A stretch of 64,000 nt of DNA from Paenibacillus chitinolyticus NBRC 15660 (lineage in GTDB: Bacteria; Bacillota; Bacilli; Paenibacillales; NBRC-103111), in the NCBI RefSeq assembly GCF_000739915.1, contig NZ_BBJT01000007.1:1-64000 (forward strand), given 5' to 3'. Under the pieces are notes generated by a model that was not told the origin of the DNA, made no database searches, and was given only the letters and a program-made list of their open reading frames with translations. Both the position numbers and the translations under genes were made by a program. Position 1 is the first letter of the stretch. Each line of letters starts with the position of its first letter. Positions 27,981 through 36,214 of this stretch are shown in pieces.

Positions 27981-28156
27981 ACGGACCTGCCTCCTTCGAA
28001 TAGGTGGAATGGAACATACTGAATTCCATTTCTCACCATCTGAGACGGACAAATCCGGGCAAAGGTTGCGGAAAAATTCCCCATCTTTTAACCTGTTACT
28101 TTTTTGTCATTTCTATAAAGGTTTAGAGGCGTTTAAAAGGGCCTCTTCCACCCTCG

Positions 28157-29104
28157 TCACATGGACAATACGCCGCCGTCCAAGCGCCTGATTCCCCTTA
28201 CGGAAGAAAGATCCTCGGCGAGCTTCAGGCAAGCGTAATCTTTCCGCTTGGCCTCCACCATCACATCCAGCCTGTCCAGCCCCTCCTCCTTGCATGCTTT
28301 CAGAAAAACAAGCAGCGGTCCCGCTTCCACATACTCGGCATGAGAGCGGAAGTCTTTGTCGTTCTTCGGCGAGGAAACATGAACTTTCATCGGACGGTCC
28401 TTCCATGTCTCCGCTATTTGCGGGAGCAGCTCGATACCCGGACGAGAAGAGGAGTTGCACCAGTCGTGGTGAAGATCGAACATCATGGGAACCCCGCTGC
28501 GCTGACATACGGACAGCGTTTCTTCGGCCGTGTAGGTTTTATCGTCATTTTCAAAAGTCAGCCTCTTCAAAATGGGTTCCGGCACCCGCGGCAGGTTCGA
28601 GAGGAGACGTTCGGCCGAAGCACGCTTGTTCCCGTAGGCTCCGCCCACATGGATATTAATGATGCCATCGCTGCCCATCCCCATGCCGCCGAGAATGTCC
28701 GCATGATAGTCCAGGTCGCGTATCGCGGCATCCACCACCGCATCCGAACCGTTGAGCAGCGTAAATTGGTTGGGATGCATCGACAGCCGGATATCGTGGC
28801 GGCGGGCAAAAGCACCCAGCTCGGCAAGCTCCTCCCTGTACACCTCTTTAACCCCGATATGGACATCGGGATGGGTGGCAAGCGGGATCAGCGAAGAACT
28901 GAGCCGGTACAGGCGGATTCCGTGCGCCGCATTATAATACAGAATTCTGCGCGTAGCTTCCAGATTGCGGCGGCCCACCTCGATCGCCTTTGCCAGCGAT
29001 TCTTCATAGGGACCTTCTTTGAACCGTTTATACGTAAACGTGGAGCTCGGTGTGTTGTGATAAATAGCCAACGCCTGCGCTACATAGCCGATGCGAACTT
29101 CCAA
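28157..29104 (-). CDS. uvsE: UV DNA damage endonuclease UvsE
   Basis: About 315 residues, typical of the UVDE family, a TIM barrel that nicks DNA 5' to UV dimers and other lesions (Mn-dependent). Metal-binding positions are visible: RLSMHPNQF (His), FENDDK (Glu/Asp), MMFDLHHDW (Asp-His), KVHVSSP (His) and VMVEAKRKD (Glu). The start may be TTG 29104 (AGGTGA five bases upstream) or GTG 29113. It stands alone. Confidence 0.93.
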   Translation of the reverse strand: MEVRIGYVAQALAIYHNTPSSTFTYKRFKEGPYEESLAKAIEVGRRNLEATRRILYYNAAHGIRLYRLSSSLIPLATHPDVHIGVKEVYREELAELGAFARRHDIRLSMHPNQFTLLNGSDAVVDAAIRDLDYHADILGGMGMGSDGIINIHVGGAYGNKRASAERLLSNLPRVPEPILKRLTFENDDKTYTAEETLSVCQRSGVPMMFDLHHDWCNSSSRPGIELLPQIAETWKDRPMKVHVSSPKNDKDFRSHAEYVEAGPLLVFLKACKEEGLDRLDVMVEAKRKDYACLKLAEDLSSVRGIRRLDGGVLSM

Positions 29105-29320
29105 GCTTCTCACCTCTTCTTCAGGTTTCCCGTGCCAAATTTTTTTACCCCGGCGCCTTCAGGTTGTATCTCTGAATGAAGAGGTTGTGCGAATTTGGCA
29201 GGCATACCCCTTCCGGCGGCGGCAGATATTATCCCCGTATGGTTGTCAGCCGGAATCTTTCCGGAACAGGACGCCTCAATAAACCATAAATCTACCGCAC
29301 ATTCTCAGGAGGGTTCCTTC

Positions 29321-29956
29321 ATGTCCACGCTTCTCTATATTACGGCACATCCGCATGACGACCGGGCTTCTTACAGCATGGCCGTCGGCAAAGCGTTTCT
29401 CGATGCTTACCGCGAAAATTACCCCGGAGACCATATCGTGACACTGGACCTGTACAAAGCGTACATTCCGCAAATCGATACGGACGTCTTTGGCGGCTGG
29501 GGCAAGCTGCGCTCCGGCAGTTCGTTTGATCAGCTATCGGAAGAAGAAAAGAAAAAAGTGACCCGTTTCGGCGAACTGACGGATCAGTTTGTGGCGGGCG
29601 ACAAATATGTTTTCGTCACTCCGATGTGGAACTTTTCCTTCCCTCCCGTTATGAAAGCCTATATCGATACGATCTGTACGGCGGGTAAAACGTTCAAGTA
29701 CACGGAAAACGGCCCGGTCGGCCTGCTTACCGGCAAAAAAGCGCTGCACGTCTACGCATGCGGCGGCGTTTATTCGGAAGGCCCTGGAGCCGGGTCGGAC
29801 TTCGGAAGCCCGTATCTGAAAACGATCATGTCCTTCTTCGGAATATCGTCCTTTGAAACTCTTTATGTGGAAGGAATGGCCCAGTTCCCCGACCGCGCCG
29901 AGCAGATTAAACAAGACGCCATTAAACACGCACAGGAAAAAGCGCGGACGTTTTAG
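29321..29956 (+). CDS. azoR: FMN-dependent NADH:azoreductase
   Basis: 211 residues with a flavodoxin-like fold. The first strand [18 protein letters not shown] forms the phosphate loop, and [26 protein letters not shown] is the AzoR FMN/dimer segment. It reduces azo dyes and quinones with NADH through FMN. The ATG at 29321 follows CAGGAGGG. Monocistronic; a bidirectional terminator follows. Confidence 0.92.
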   Translation: MSTLLYITAHPHDDRASYSMAVGKAFLDAYRENYPGDHIVTLDLYKAYIPQIDTDVFGGWGKLRSGSSFDQLSEEEKKKVTRFGELTDQFVAGDKYVFVTPMWNFSFPPVMKAYIDTICTAGKTFKYTENGPVGLLTGKKALHVYACGGVYSEGPGAGSDFGSPYLKTIMSFFGISSFETLYVEGMAQFPDRAEQIKQDAIKHAQEKARTF

Positions 29957-30007
29957 CCCGAAACGACTTGAAAAAGCATGAGGGATAAACACTATCCCTT
30001 CACACAG

Positions 30008-30046
30008 AAAAACCCCGTAAATCCTAAGATTTACGGGGTTTCTTCC
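30008..30046. terminator. Bidirectional terminator
   Basis: A 13-bp perfect stem AACCCCGTAAATC / GATTTACGGGGTT with a CTAA loop and T-rich flanks on both strands. It serves azoR and the minus-strand membrane gene ending at 30084. Confidence 0.9.
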
Positions 30047-30083
30047 ATTCGTAACGCCGCAGCGTCCGACAGGGAGCCAAGGC

Positions 30084-30389
30084 TTAGTATTGGTCGCGTC
30101 TGATCAGAGAAATGTTATACGCGGACACCAGCAGACCGACGATTCTCGTGACATAACCGACGAGCGGAATGTAGCTGAGGAAGGCCAGCACGATGTTGAC
30201 GACAGCCGGAAGCAGCGTCCGGTTGCTGTTGATCAAGCCGATGACTGCACTCACGAATACGAGAGGCACTACCCAGCCGCCGGACCATAGGAATCCGAAC
30301 GGGATAAGGCCGACTACGTAGCCGATGATAATTCCGATTTCCACAATAAGCTGAATCACATTCAAAACGCGTTTCGTTTCCGAACTCAC
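30084..30389 (-). CDS. Small integral membrane protein
   Basis: 101 residues with three or four hydrophobic helices, of unknown family. The GTG at 30389 is chosen because AGAGGGA lies six bases upstream; a TTG 21 bases earlier has no such site. It lies 52 bases downstream of a 48-codon gene on the same strand and is probably co-transcribed with it. Confidence 0.6.
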   Translation of the reverse strand: MSSETKRVLNVIQLIVEIGIIIGYVVGLIPFGFLWSGGWVVPLVFVSAVIGLINSNRTLLPAVVNIVLAFLSYIPLVGYVTRIVGLLVSAYNISLIRRDQY

Positions 30390-30440
30390 GATAAATCCCT
30401 CTTTTCGCAAGGCGGCGCGTGTAAATGAAAACGCCCCGTC

Positions 30441-30587
30441 CTATTTAATTTTACACATCTCAGGGTGTAACGCTCGATCCGGACGACCTTGCATAGACGC
30501 GGGAGCAGTCCGCGAATCATACAAATCGTTTATCGGATTTTTATGCCCTTTGTTTAATTTACGTACCGAGGCGTCTTCGCGTTTCAT
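30441..30587 (-). CDS. Small basic protein, 48 residues
   Basis: The ATG at 30587 has AGAAGGCGG six bases upstream and encodes a 48-residue, Lys/Arg-rich soluble protein, starting MKREDASVRKLNKG and ending PEMCKIK. It has no membrane segment and no recognised family. It is flanked by a strong terminator and a structured RNA upstream and by the small membrane protein gene downstream. Confidence 0.5.
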   Translation of the reverse strand: MKREDASVRKLNKGHKNPINDLYDSRTAPASMQGRPDRALHPEMCKIK

Positions 30588-30630
30588 GCGTCCGCCTTCT
30601 TTCTTCCTAATTATACCTGAAAATTTTTAT

Positions 30631-30656
30631 AAAAAAAGACCCGGACTTCTCCGGGC
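30631..30656 (-). terminator. Rho-independent terminator
   Basis: The minus-strand stem CCCGGA / TCCGGG (GAAG loop) is followed by TC and a T7 run. It ends the transcript that includes the structured RNA and probably bmrCD. Confidence 0.88.
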
Positions 30657-30664
30657 TCAATAGA

Positions 30665-30800
30665 AAATATTAGAAAACGAAGGGAAACCATCTCCCAAAG
30701 GTCCACGGTAAGCCCCGTGGAGTCTCGAACAGTGCCGCGGCACCATTCATCCTGGTGAACCAGGACGGGCAGCAATAACAGACCGGGTTCCCTCCGAGAC
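30665..30800 (-). ncRNA. Structured RNA of unknown class downstream of bmrD
   Basis: Read on the minus strand, the stretch between the bmrD stop and the terminator folds richly: GTCTCG (near 30800) pairs with CGAGAC (near 30725); hairpins TCCTGG/CCAGGA, GTGCC/GGCAC and TCCACGG/CCGTGGA stand inside; GGAGGGAACC can also pair with GGTTTCCCTTC near the 3' end. The first and last pairings cross each other, giving a pseudoknot or two alternative folds. I checked by eye against common riboswitch, T-box, 6S and SRP motifs and found no match. It may be a 3'-UTR element or a separate RNA. Confidence 0.45.
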
Positions 30801-30810
30801 TTAGCGGCTT

Positions 30811-32898
30811 TTACGTAGAAGCTGCGACACCGGTTGTGACGCCGCCCGGCGCAGCGCCCGCAGCGGAGCCTCCCTGCTGCAGACGGTACATCTGAGAGTA
30901 CCGGCCGCCCAGCTCCAGCAGCTCCTCGTGATTCCCCCGCTCCACAATTTCGCCGCGATGCAGGACCAGAATCAGATCCGCGCTGCGGATCGTAGACAGC
31001 CGGTGCGCGATGATGAAAGTGGTCCGGCCTTTCTTGACGACATCGAGCGCGGCCTGAATCACGGCTTCCGTCTCCGTATCGATGTTGGCGGTCGCTTCGT
31101 CCAGGATCAGAATCGCCGGATCGAAAGCAAGCGCACGCGCGAACGAGATCAGCTGCCGCTGGCCCGCGGAGAGCGTGCTTCCTTTTTCGAGCACGGGCTC
31201 GTCGAAGCCTCCCGGCAGGTTGGCGAATATGCGCTCGCCGCCGACATCCCGCAGCGCCGCATCCACCTTCTCCCGGGGAATCGTGCCGTCCCCAAGGCTG
31301 ACGTTGCTGGCAATCGTGCCCGTGAAGAGGAACGGATCCTGCAGCACGATGCCCATATGTTGACGCAGAAGCTGCTTGGGCATGGCCGTAATATCCTGGC
31401 CGTCCACCCGGATCGTTCCTTTCTGCGGATCATAGAACCGGAACAATAGGTTCATAATGGAGCTTTTGCCTGAACCGGTATGGCCCACGAGCGCCACAGT
31501 CTGCCCCTGCTTCGCCTCGAAGGAAATGTTCTTGAGCACATAATCTTCCTTGTAAGCGAAGGACACCTGCTCGAAGCTGACATCGCCTTTGTAGCGGGGC
31601 AGCCGGCCTTCGGCAACGTCTTCGCCCCGTTCATCCATCAGCTCGAACACGCGTCCCGCCGAAATGATCGATTGATCGAGCGTCGCAAGCTGATTCACCA
31701 TCCCGGTGATCGGCTGGAAGAGCCGGTTCAAGTAGTCGATGAAGGCGTACAGCACCCCGAAGGAGATCACGGATTCGGCTCCCGTTCCCATCGAGGCGCC
31801 TCCGAAATGCCAGAGCAGCAGTGCAAAAGATATGTTTCGCAGCACTCCGACCAGATTATGGGAAGTGAGGGCGTTCAAGCTTTGCAGCTTCTGCTGGTGC
31901 TTGAGGTAATCCTCGTTGAGCGTTTCGAACTCCTCCATCGTTTCTTTCTGACGGCGAAACGCACGGATGATCGTCATCCCCTGGATGGCTTCATTGATCA
32001 TCCCGTTAATGTCGCTTAAGCGCGAACGGATGATTTTGTTATACCGCGAAGCGTACTTGCGGTAAATGATGACCCAGACGACCAGCAACGGGACGATCAG
32101 AAGACAGATCGCGCCGAGCTTCACGTCCAGAAGGAAAAGGGCGATAAAGATCCCCGTCATATACACGAAGCCGGTAAAAAAGTTCGCCAGCACCGTCACG
32201 AACAAGTCGCGGACGGCCTCGGTGTCATTGGTCACCCTGGATACGACCTTTCCGGCCGGAAGATTGTCGAAATAATGGATGGGCAGCCGCTGAATTTGCC
32301 TGTACACATCCAGCCGCAGCTTCTGAATAACACGGTTTGCGGAAACCTGGAGCATGTACCGCTCTCCGAAAGTGAAGACAGCCGCTACGGCCAGCAGCCC
32401 GAGATAAAGCAGGGCGAGCCGGATTAATTTGGCCAATTCCGGCCGATAGAACACATAGAGCTCGCCTTTGGTCAGCGACTTCGCTTCGTATGCGGCGCTC
32501 TGCCCGCCTCTCGTGACCGTCAGCTTGCCGTCCTGCCAGGACCGCTGGCCGTCAAAGGCGATCGGCCCGTTAACGAAGACGAATCGCGTGCCGACCTGAA
32601 GCAGCCTGGCTTCGTCACCGCGCGCTTCGCCTTCCGCGAAACGGTCTCCGCGTTTGTAAAGGTCGCCTCCGTAGGACACCGTGTCCCCGTTGTCCACAGT
32701 ATTCCCGGTACTGCCGGTTTCCTGCGGGACTTTGTACCAGGGCTGCTCGATTCCGAGGATATGCGTATCGATCATCCGCTTGGCGATAAAGGGACCCGAC
32801 AGCTCTGCCGCTACCGCGACCGTAAGCATAAGTAGTGCAAGAATAAACAATTTTTTATGATGAAGTGCGTACTGCACCAAACGTTTGCCTGTGTGCAA
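30811..32898 (-). CDS. bmrD: Heterodimeric multidrug ABC transporter subunit BmrD (YheH)-like
   Basis: 695 residues, the long subunit of the BmrC/BmrD type: six membrane helices with an additional extracytoplasmic loop of about 110 residues between helices 1 and 2 (about 50-160, polar, Gly/Asp-rich), then an ABC domain with Walker A GHTGSGKS, LSAGQRQLISFARAL and Walker B ILILDEATANID, Glu present. It pairs with BmrC, encoded just upstream with a six-base gap, to export drugs. A TTG start at 32898 follows GGGGTGATC. The tail is Gly/Ala-rich and disordered. Confidence 0.9.
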   Translation of the reverse strand: MHTGKRLVQYALHHKKLFILALLMLTVAVAAELSGPFIAKRMIDTHILGIEQPWYKVPQETGSTGNTVDNGDTVSYGGDLYKRGDRFAEGEARGDEARLLQVGTRFVFVNGPIAFDGQRSWQDGKLTVTRGGQSAAYEAKSLTKGELYVFYRPELAKLIRLALLYLGLLAVAAVFTFGERYMLQVSANRVIQKLRLDVYRQIQRLPIHYFDNLPAGKVVSRVTNDTEAVRDLFVTVLANFFTGFVYMTGIFIALFLLDVKLGAICLLIVPLLVVWVIIYRKYASRYNKIIRSRLSDINGMINEAIQGMTIIRAFRRQKETMEEFETLNEDYLKHQQKLQSLNALTSHNLVGVLRNISFALLLWHFGGASMGTGAESVISFGVLYAFIDYLNRLFQPITGMVNQLATLDQSIISAGRVFELMDERGEDVAEGRLPRYKGDVSFEQVSFAYKEDYVLKNISFEAKQGQTVALVGHTGSGKSSIMNLLFRFYDPQKGTIRVDGQDITAMPKQLLRQHMGIVLQDPFLFTGTIASNVSLGDGTIPREKVDAALRDVGGERIFANLPGGFDEPVLEKGSTLSAGQRQLISFARALAFDPAILILDEATANIDTETEAVIQAALDVVKKGRTTFIIAHRLSTIRSADLILVLHRGEIVERGNHEELLELGGRYSQMYRLQQGGSAAGAAPGGVTTGVAAST

Positions 32899-32904
32899 GG
32901 CCGA

Positions 32905-34656
32905 TCACCCCGCTTCCGTCAAATTGGATTCGACCTGCTGGCGCTCGTACTGTTCTTTGTACCAGCCGCCCAGCGCCAGCAGCTCTTCATGGGTTCCCGC
33001 TTCGACAATCCGGCCCTCGTCGAGGACGAGAATCCGGTCCGCGTGCTCGATGGCGGACAGCCGATGCGTGGAGATGAGCGTCGTTTTGCCGGCACGCTCC
33101 CGCCGGATGTTCTCGATGATTCTCGCTTCGGTCCGCGCATCCACGGCCGACATCGCATCGTCGAGCAGCAGAATTTCCGGGTCGGCGATCAAGGCCCTCG
33201 CCAGCGAGACACGCTGCTTCTGCCCGCCGGACAAAGCTACGCCCTTCTCTCCGACAAGGGTGTCGAGCCCGTCTGCCAGCGTACCGATGTCCTGCGTGAA
33301 GGCGGCCCGTTCGATCGCCTGCAGCACATCGTCCTCGCTTGCGTCGGACTTGCCGAACTTAATGTTCTCCCTCACGGTCTTGGAGAACAGAATCTGCTCC
33401 TGCGGCACATAGCCGATCCACGACTGCAGCTGCTCCAGCGGAATCTGCTGGATAGGCACGCCGTCGATGGTGATCGAGCCGCTGCCCGTCGGATACTGCC
33501 GCAGCAGCTGCTTCAGCAGCGTGGATTTCCCGCTGCCGGTCCGGCCAACCACGCCGAGGGTCTCGCCCTGACGCAGCGTGAAGCCAATGTCCTCCAGATT
33601 GGGAGTCCCCGAGGAGGGGTACTTGAACGCGGCTTCCCGGAAGCCGATGGTACCCGGCTTCGCATCCGCCGCCGGCTGCGGGACGTCCTGCACATCGGGC
33701 CGGTACCCCAGCGTTTCGTTGACCCGGTCCAGAGAAGCGTTGCCCCGCTGCATGATGTTGATCAGCTCGCCGATCGCGAACATCGGCCAGATCAGCATCC
33801 CGAGATAGATGTTGAAGGACAGGAGCTGTCCCAGCGTAAGCTCGGTCTGAAACACGAGATATGCGCCGTAGCCCAGACCGATCAGATAACTCGCCCCGAC
33901 AAGCAGCTTGATCGTCGGATCGAACAGGGCGTCGATTTTGGCAACCGCAATGTTCTTGTTGTACACATCCTCCGTCAGCTCCCGGAAGCGCTCCTGTTCG
34001 TTGGCTTCCTGAACGTACGCCCGCAGAACCCGGACGCCCGCCGTCGCTTCCAGCACCTGATCGTTCATCTGGCCGAACGCATCCTGGGCCGTCGTGTACC
34101 GTTCATGAATCGTTTTGCCGTAAAATTTCATGGCCAGCGCGATGAACGGAAGCGGCAGCAGGGCCGCAAACGTAAGCTTCCAGGAGATCGTGACGCCCAT
34201 CGTAAAAAGAATCACGAGCATAAACGCGCTGGAATCCACCAGCGTCAAAATACCGAAGCCCGCCGTAGCGGAAACGGACCGAAGATCATTGGTGGCGCGG
34301 GCCATCAGATCGCCCGTGCGGTACTTTTCGAAAAAGGTCGGGGTCATCTTCAGCAGATGCCGCATAAATCTGGAACGCAGCACGCGTTCCACCAGAAAAG
34401 CGCCCCCGAACAACTGATACATCCAAACATAGGTCATCAAATAAATAATGACCGTAATCCCCAGCGTCCATGAGATCATGGAGATCAGCCGGCCCGCCGT
34501 AATCGAACCCATATGGATCTCGTCAACCGCGTAACCGAGAATCTTCGGAGGAATAATCTCCACGATACCGGCGACGATCAACAGCGTAATCGCTACCGTG
34601 TAGCGGATCCAGTGCTTTTTAAAAAACCAGCCGAGCTTCTGTAAAATACTGAACAA
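32905..34656 (-). CDS. bmrC: Heterodimeric multidrug ABC transporter subunit BmrC (YheI)-like
   Basis: About 583 residues. Six membrane helices (YTVAITLLIVAGIVEIIPPKILGYAVDE start) and an ABC domain with GRTGSGKST, LSGGQKQRVSLARAL and LLLDDAMSAVD. The Asp after Walker B in place of Glu marks the degenerate site of such heterodimers. TTG 34656 is chosen because AAGGTGA lies five bases upstream and the product then starts MFSILQKLGWFFK, as expected of YheI. Expression is probably set by the upstream leader-peptide/terminator region (34755-35060). Confidence 0.92.
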   Translation of the reverse strand: MFSILQKLGWFFKKHWIRYTVAITLLIVAGIVEIIPPKILGYAVDEIHMGSITAGRLISMISWTLGITVIIYLMTYVWMYQLFGGAFLVERVLRSRFMRHLLKMTPTFFEKYRTGDLMARATNDLRSVSATAGFGILTLVDSSAFMLVILFTMGVTISWKLTFAALLPLPFIALAMKFYGKTIHERYTTAQDAFGQMNDQVLEATAGVRVLRAYVQEANEQERFRELTEDVYNKNIAVAKIDALFDPTIKLLVGASYLIGLGYGAYLVFQTELTLGQLLSFNIYLGMLIWPMFAIGELINIMQRGNASLDRVNETLGYRPDVQDVPQPAADAKPGTIGFREAAFKYPSSGTPNLEDIGFTLRQGETLGVVGRTGSGKSTLLKQLLRQYPTGSGSITIDGVPIQQIPLEQLQSWIGYVPQEQILFSKTVRENIKFGKSDASEDDVLQAIERAAFTQDIGTLADGLDTLVGEKGVALSGGQKQRVSLARALIADPEILLLDDAMSAVDARTEARIIENIRRERAGKTTLISTHRLSAIEHADRILVLDEGRIVEAGTHEELLALGGWYKEQYERQQVESNLTEAG

Positions 34657-34754
34657 ACAGGTCACCTTCTTTCTTTGTCCACGAAAAGCTTTTTTTCTTG
34701 TTTCCGTATTCGTGTCTCTCTAGAAAAATGAGGGCGGTCTCCATGCGGGACCAT

Positions 34755-34795
34755 GAAAAAAGGACGCACCGTTCAACTAACAAACGGTACGTCCT
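34755..34795 (-). promoter_or_regulatory. Transcription attenuator in the bmrCD leader
   Basis: A terminator hairpin (minus strand, AGGACGTACCGTT / AACGGTGCGTCCT) with a T6 run stands between the leader peptide (stop at 34875) and bmrC (start 34656). Hairpins such as GGCTG/CAGCC and GCGC..GGCA lie between. It may also end readthrough from cydAB. Confidence 0.7.
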
Positions 34796-34874
34796 CAAAA
34801 GCGCGGCAAAGCCTGCGCCCATTAAACCGGCTGCGGGCAGCCATGATTACGGAAATGCGGGCGTCTGAACGCCG

Positions 34875-34973
34875 CTATCCCGATGTGCGGTTTAACGGGT
34901 GTACCGAATATTCAGCTGTTCCCTTGTTCACTGCATACGGATGTATTCCATGGACAGGCAACATTCTAAACAT
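34875..34973 (-). CDS. bmrB: BmrB-like leader peptide
   Basis: A 32-codon reading frame: ATG at 34973, AAAGGGTGG five bases upstream, product begins MFRMLPVHGIHPYAV. In B. subtilis the bmrCD (yheIH) genes are preceded by the leader bmrB, and translation stalling with ribosome drugs lifts a terminator. The same order is here: a strong promoter, this peptide, a terminator hairpin, bmrC. The peptide itself was not compared with BmrB. Confidence 0.6.
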   Translation of the reverse strand: MFRMLPVHGIHPYAVNKGTAEYSVHPLNRTSG

Positions 34974-35030
34974 CGATACCACCCTTTCTTCTCCGGTCAT
35001 TTTTCTGCGCTTTCGCGTCAACTTGGTGTG

Positions 35031-35060
35031 ATTGTATCACCCGTTGGAAAGGAATGTCAA
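35031..35060 (-). promoter_or_regulatory. Sigma-A promoter of the bmr leader
   Basis: TTGACA (minus, 35060-35055) and TACAAT (35036-35031) are 18 bases apart, and the leader peptide starts about 58 bases downstream of the -10. Confidence 0.8.
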
Positions 35061-35188
35061 CCCGAACAAGCCGGAGAAAATAGTTATAACCAAAATGGAG
35101 CAGGGGCCCCCATAGGGTTCGAACGGGCATCGCGCAATGCTTCGATTCGTGCCCGGATTCGCTTGATTCGGAAGAGTCCCTCTGTTCT

Positions 35189-36214
35189 TTATTCCTTTTG
35201 CAGATAGCGCTTATCCTTGAGAAACAGCCTCCAAAACAAATAAAACACGGGAACCAGAATCGCCGAACTCACGATGTACCCGATGAAAAGCGAACGGAAC
35301 ATCGTCGGGTTCGTAATCCCTTCGTCGAACGTCAAATGAGGATAAACCATGTAAGGCATGTGCGCGGAAAAATACGCATAGCTCGCCAGTCCGTACTGGA
35401 TGATGACCGTAATAATCGAAGCCCGCGGGTAACCGCGGCGGCCGTCCGGCCTTCTTTTTAGCAGCAAAATATAAGCGACGATGAAGGCCGCTACGGAAAG
35501 GCCGAACCAGAAGGCGTACCGCTTGAAACCCTCCACCATCCACGGCGCATGCTCGGAAAAGGTGCTGACGGTGAGCATGGCCATCAGCAGGTTGATGGGC
35601 CCCCAGATAATCGCGAGCCTGCGGTAATCGCGGTACGTCTCCTCGTCCCCCGCCTCGCGGGAGTAGTCCGCCAGGAAGAGCGCGGACATGAACAGCTCGG
35701 TCGACAGCCCGAAGCCGAGATGCGCGTACTCCGTCAAGCTGGTGAACAGTTCGCCGAGGTGAAGGACCGGCACTCCGTTTTCAACGGTGACGAAGCCTCC
35801 CAGCGTGATCGGCAGCACGCTGACCAGCAGTCCCGGGATAAGGAGACCCGTAATCCCGGAAACGACCCGCAGCAGGCGGCCGTGCTTCGACACGGAGTAA
35901 GCGTAGACCATGAATGTGCTGCGAACGAGCAGCAGCAGGAGAACGAGCGAGACCGGCACGAGCAGGGCCGCGCCGAGCATATGGGTCGCCTTCGGGAAGA
36001 AACCCGCAAGAGCCACGACGAACAGGACGAGAAACACGTTCGTCACTTCCCAGGTCGGCGACAAATACCGGTTCGCGAGGGCTCCCGCCTTCGTATGATG
36101 CTGGCCACTGAAGTACATCGACCAGAAACCGGCGCCGAAGTCGATGGAGCCGAGAATCGAGTACGTGAACAGGAATACCCAGAGTACGCTGACTGCCAAG
36201 GTTACGTCGCTCAT
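35189..36214 (-). CDS. cydB: Cytochrome bd-type quinol oxidase subunit II
   Basis: 341 residues, about nine hydrophobic helices. It resembles the divergent CydB (CioB/YthB type: GSIDFGAGFW and LSPTWEVTNVFLVLFVVALAG) more than classical CydB. With CydA it forms the membrane quinol:oxygen oxidoreductase. The ATG at 36214 overlaps the cydA stop by four bases (ATGA). No cydCD lies nearby. Confidence 0.9.
   Translation of the reverse strand: MSDVTLAVSVLWVFLFTYSILGSIDFGAGFWSMYFSGQHHTKAGALANRYLSPTWEVTNVFLVLFVVALAGFFPKATHMLGAALLVPVSLVLLLLLVRSTFMVYAYSVSKHGRLLRVVSGITGLLIPGLLVSVLPITLGGFVTVENGVPVLHLGELFTSLTEYAHLGFGLSTELFMSALFLADYSREAGDEETYRDYRRLAIIWGPINLLMAMLTVSTFSEHAPWMVEGFKRYAFWFGLSVAAFIVAYILLLKRRPDGRRGYPRASIITVIIQYGLASYAYFSAHMPYMVYPHLTFDEGITNPTMFRSLFIGYIVSSAILVPVFYLFWRLFLKDKRYLQKE

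Noticed and set aside
30665-30800. T-box or c-di-AMP (ydaO) riboswitch
   Set aside because: A UGGUGCCGCGG stretch resembles the T-box antiterminator and GGAGGGAACC resembles part of ydaO, but there is no room for a T-box stem I and the other conserved ydaO parts are absent.
32857-34473. Plus-strand frame of 538 codons
   Set aside because: Antisense shadow of bmrC; no family features and no ribosome site.
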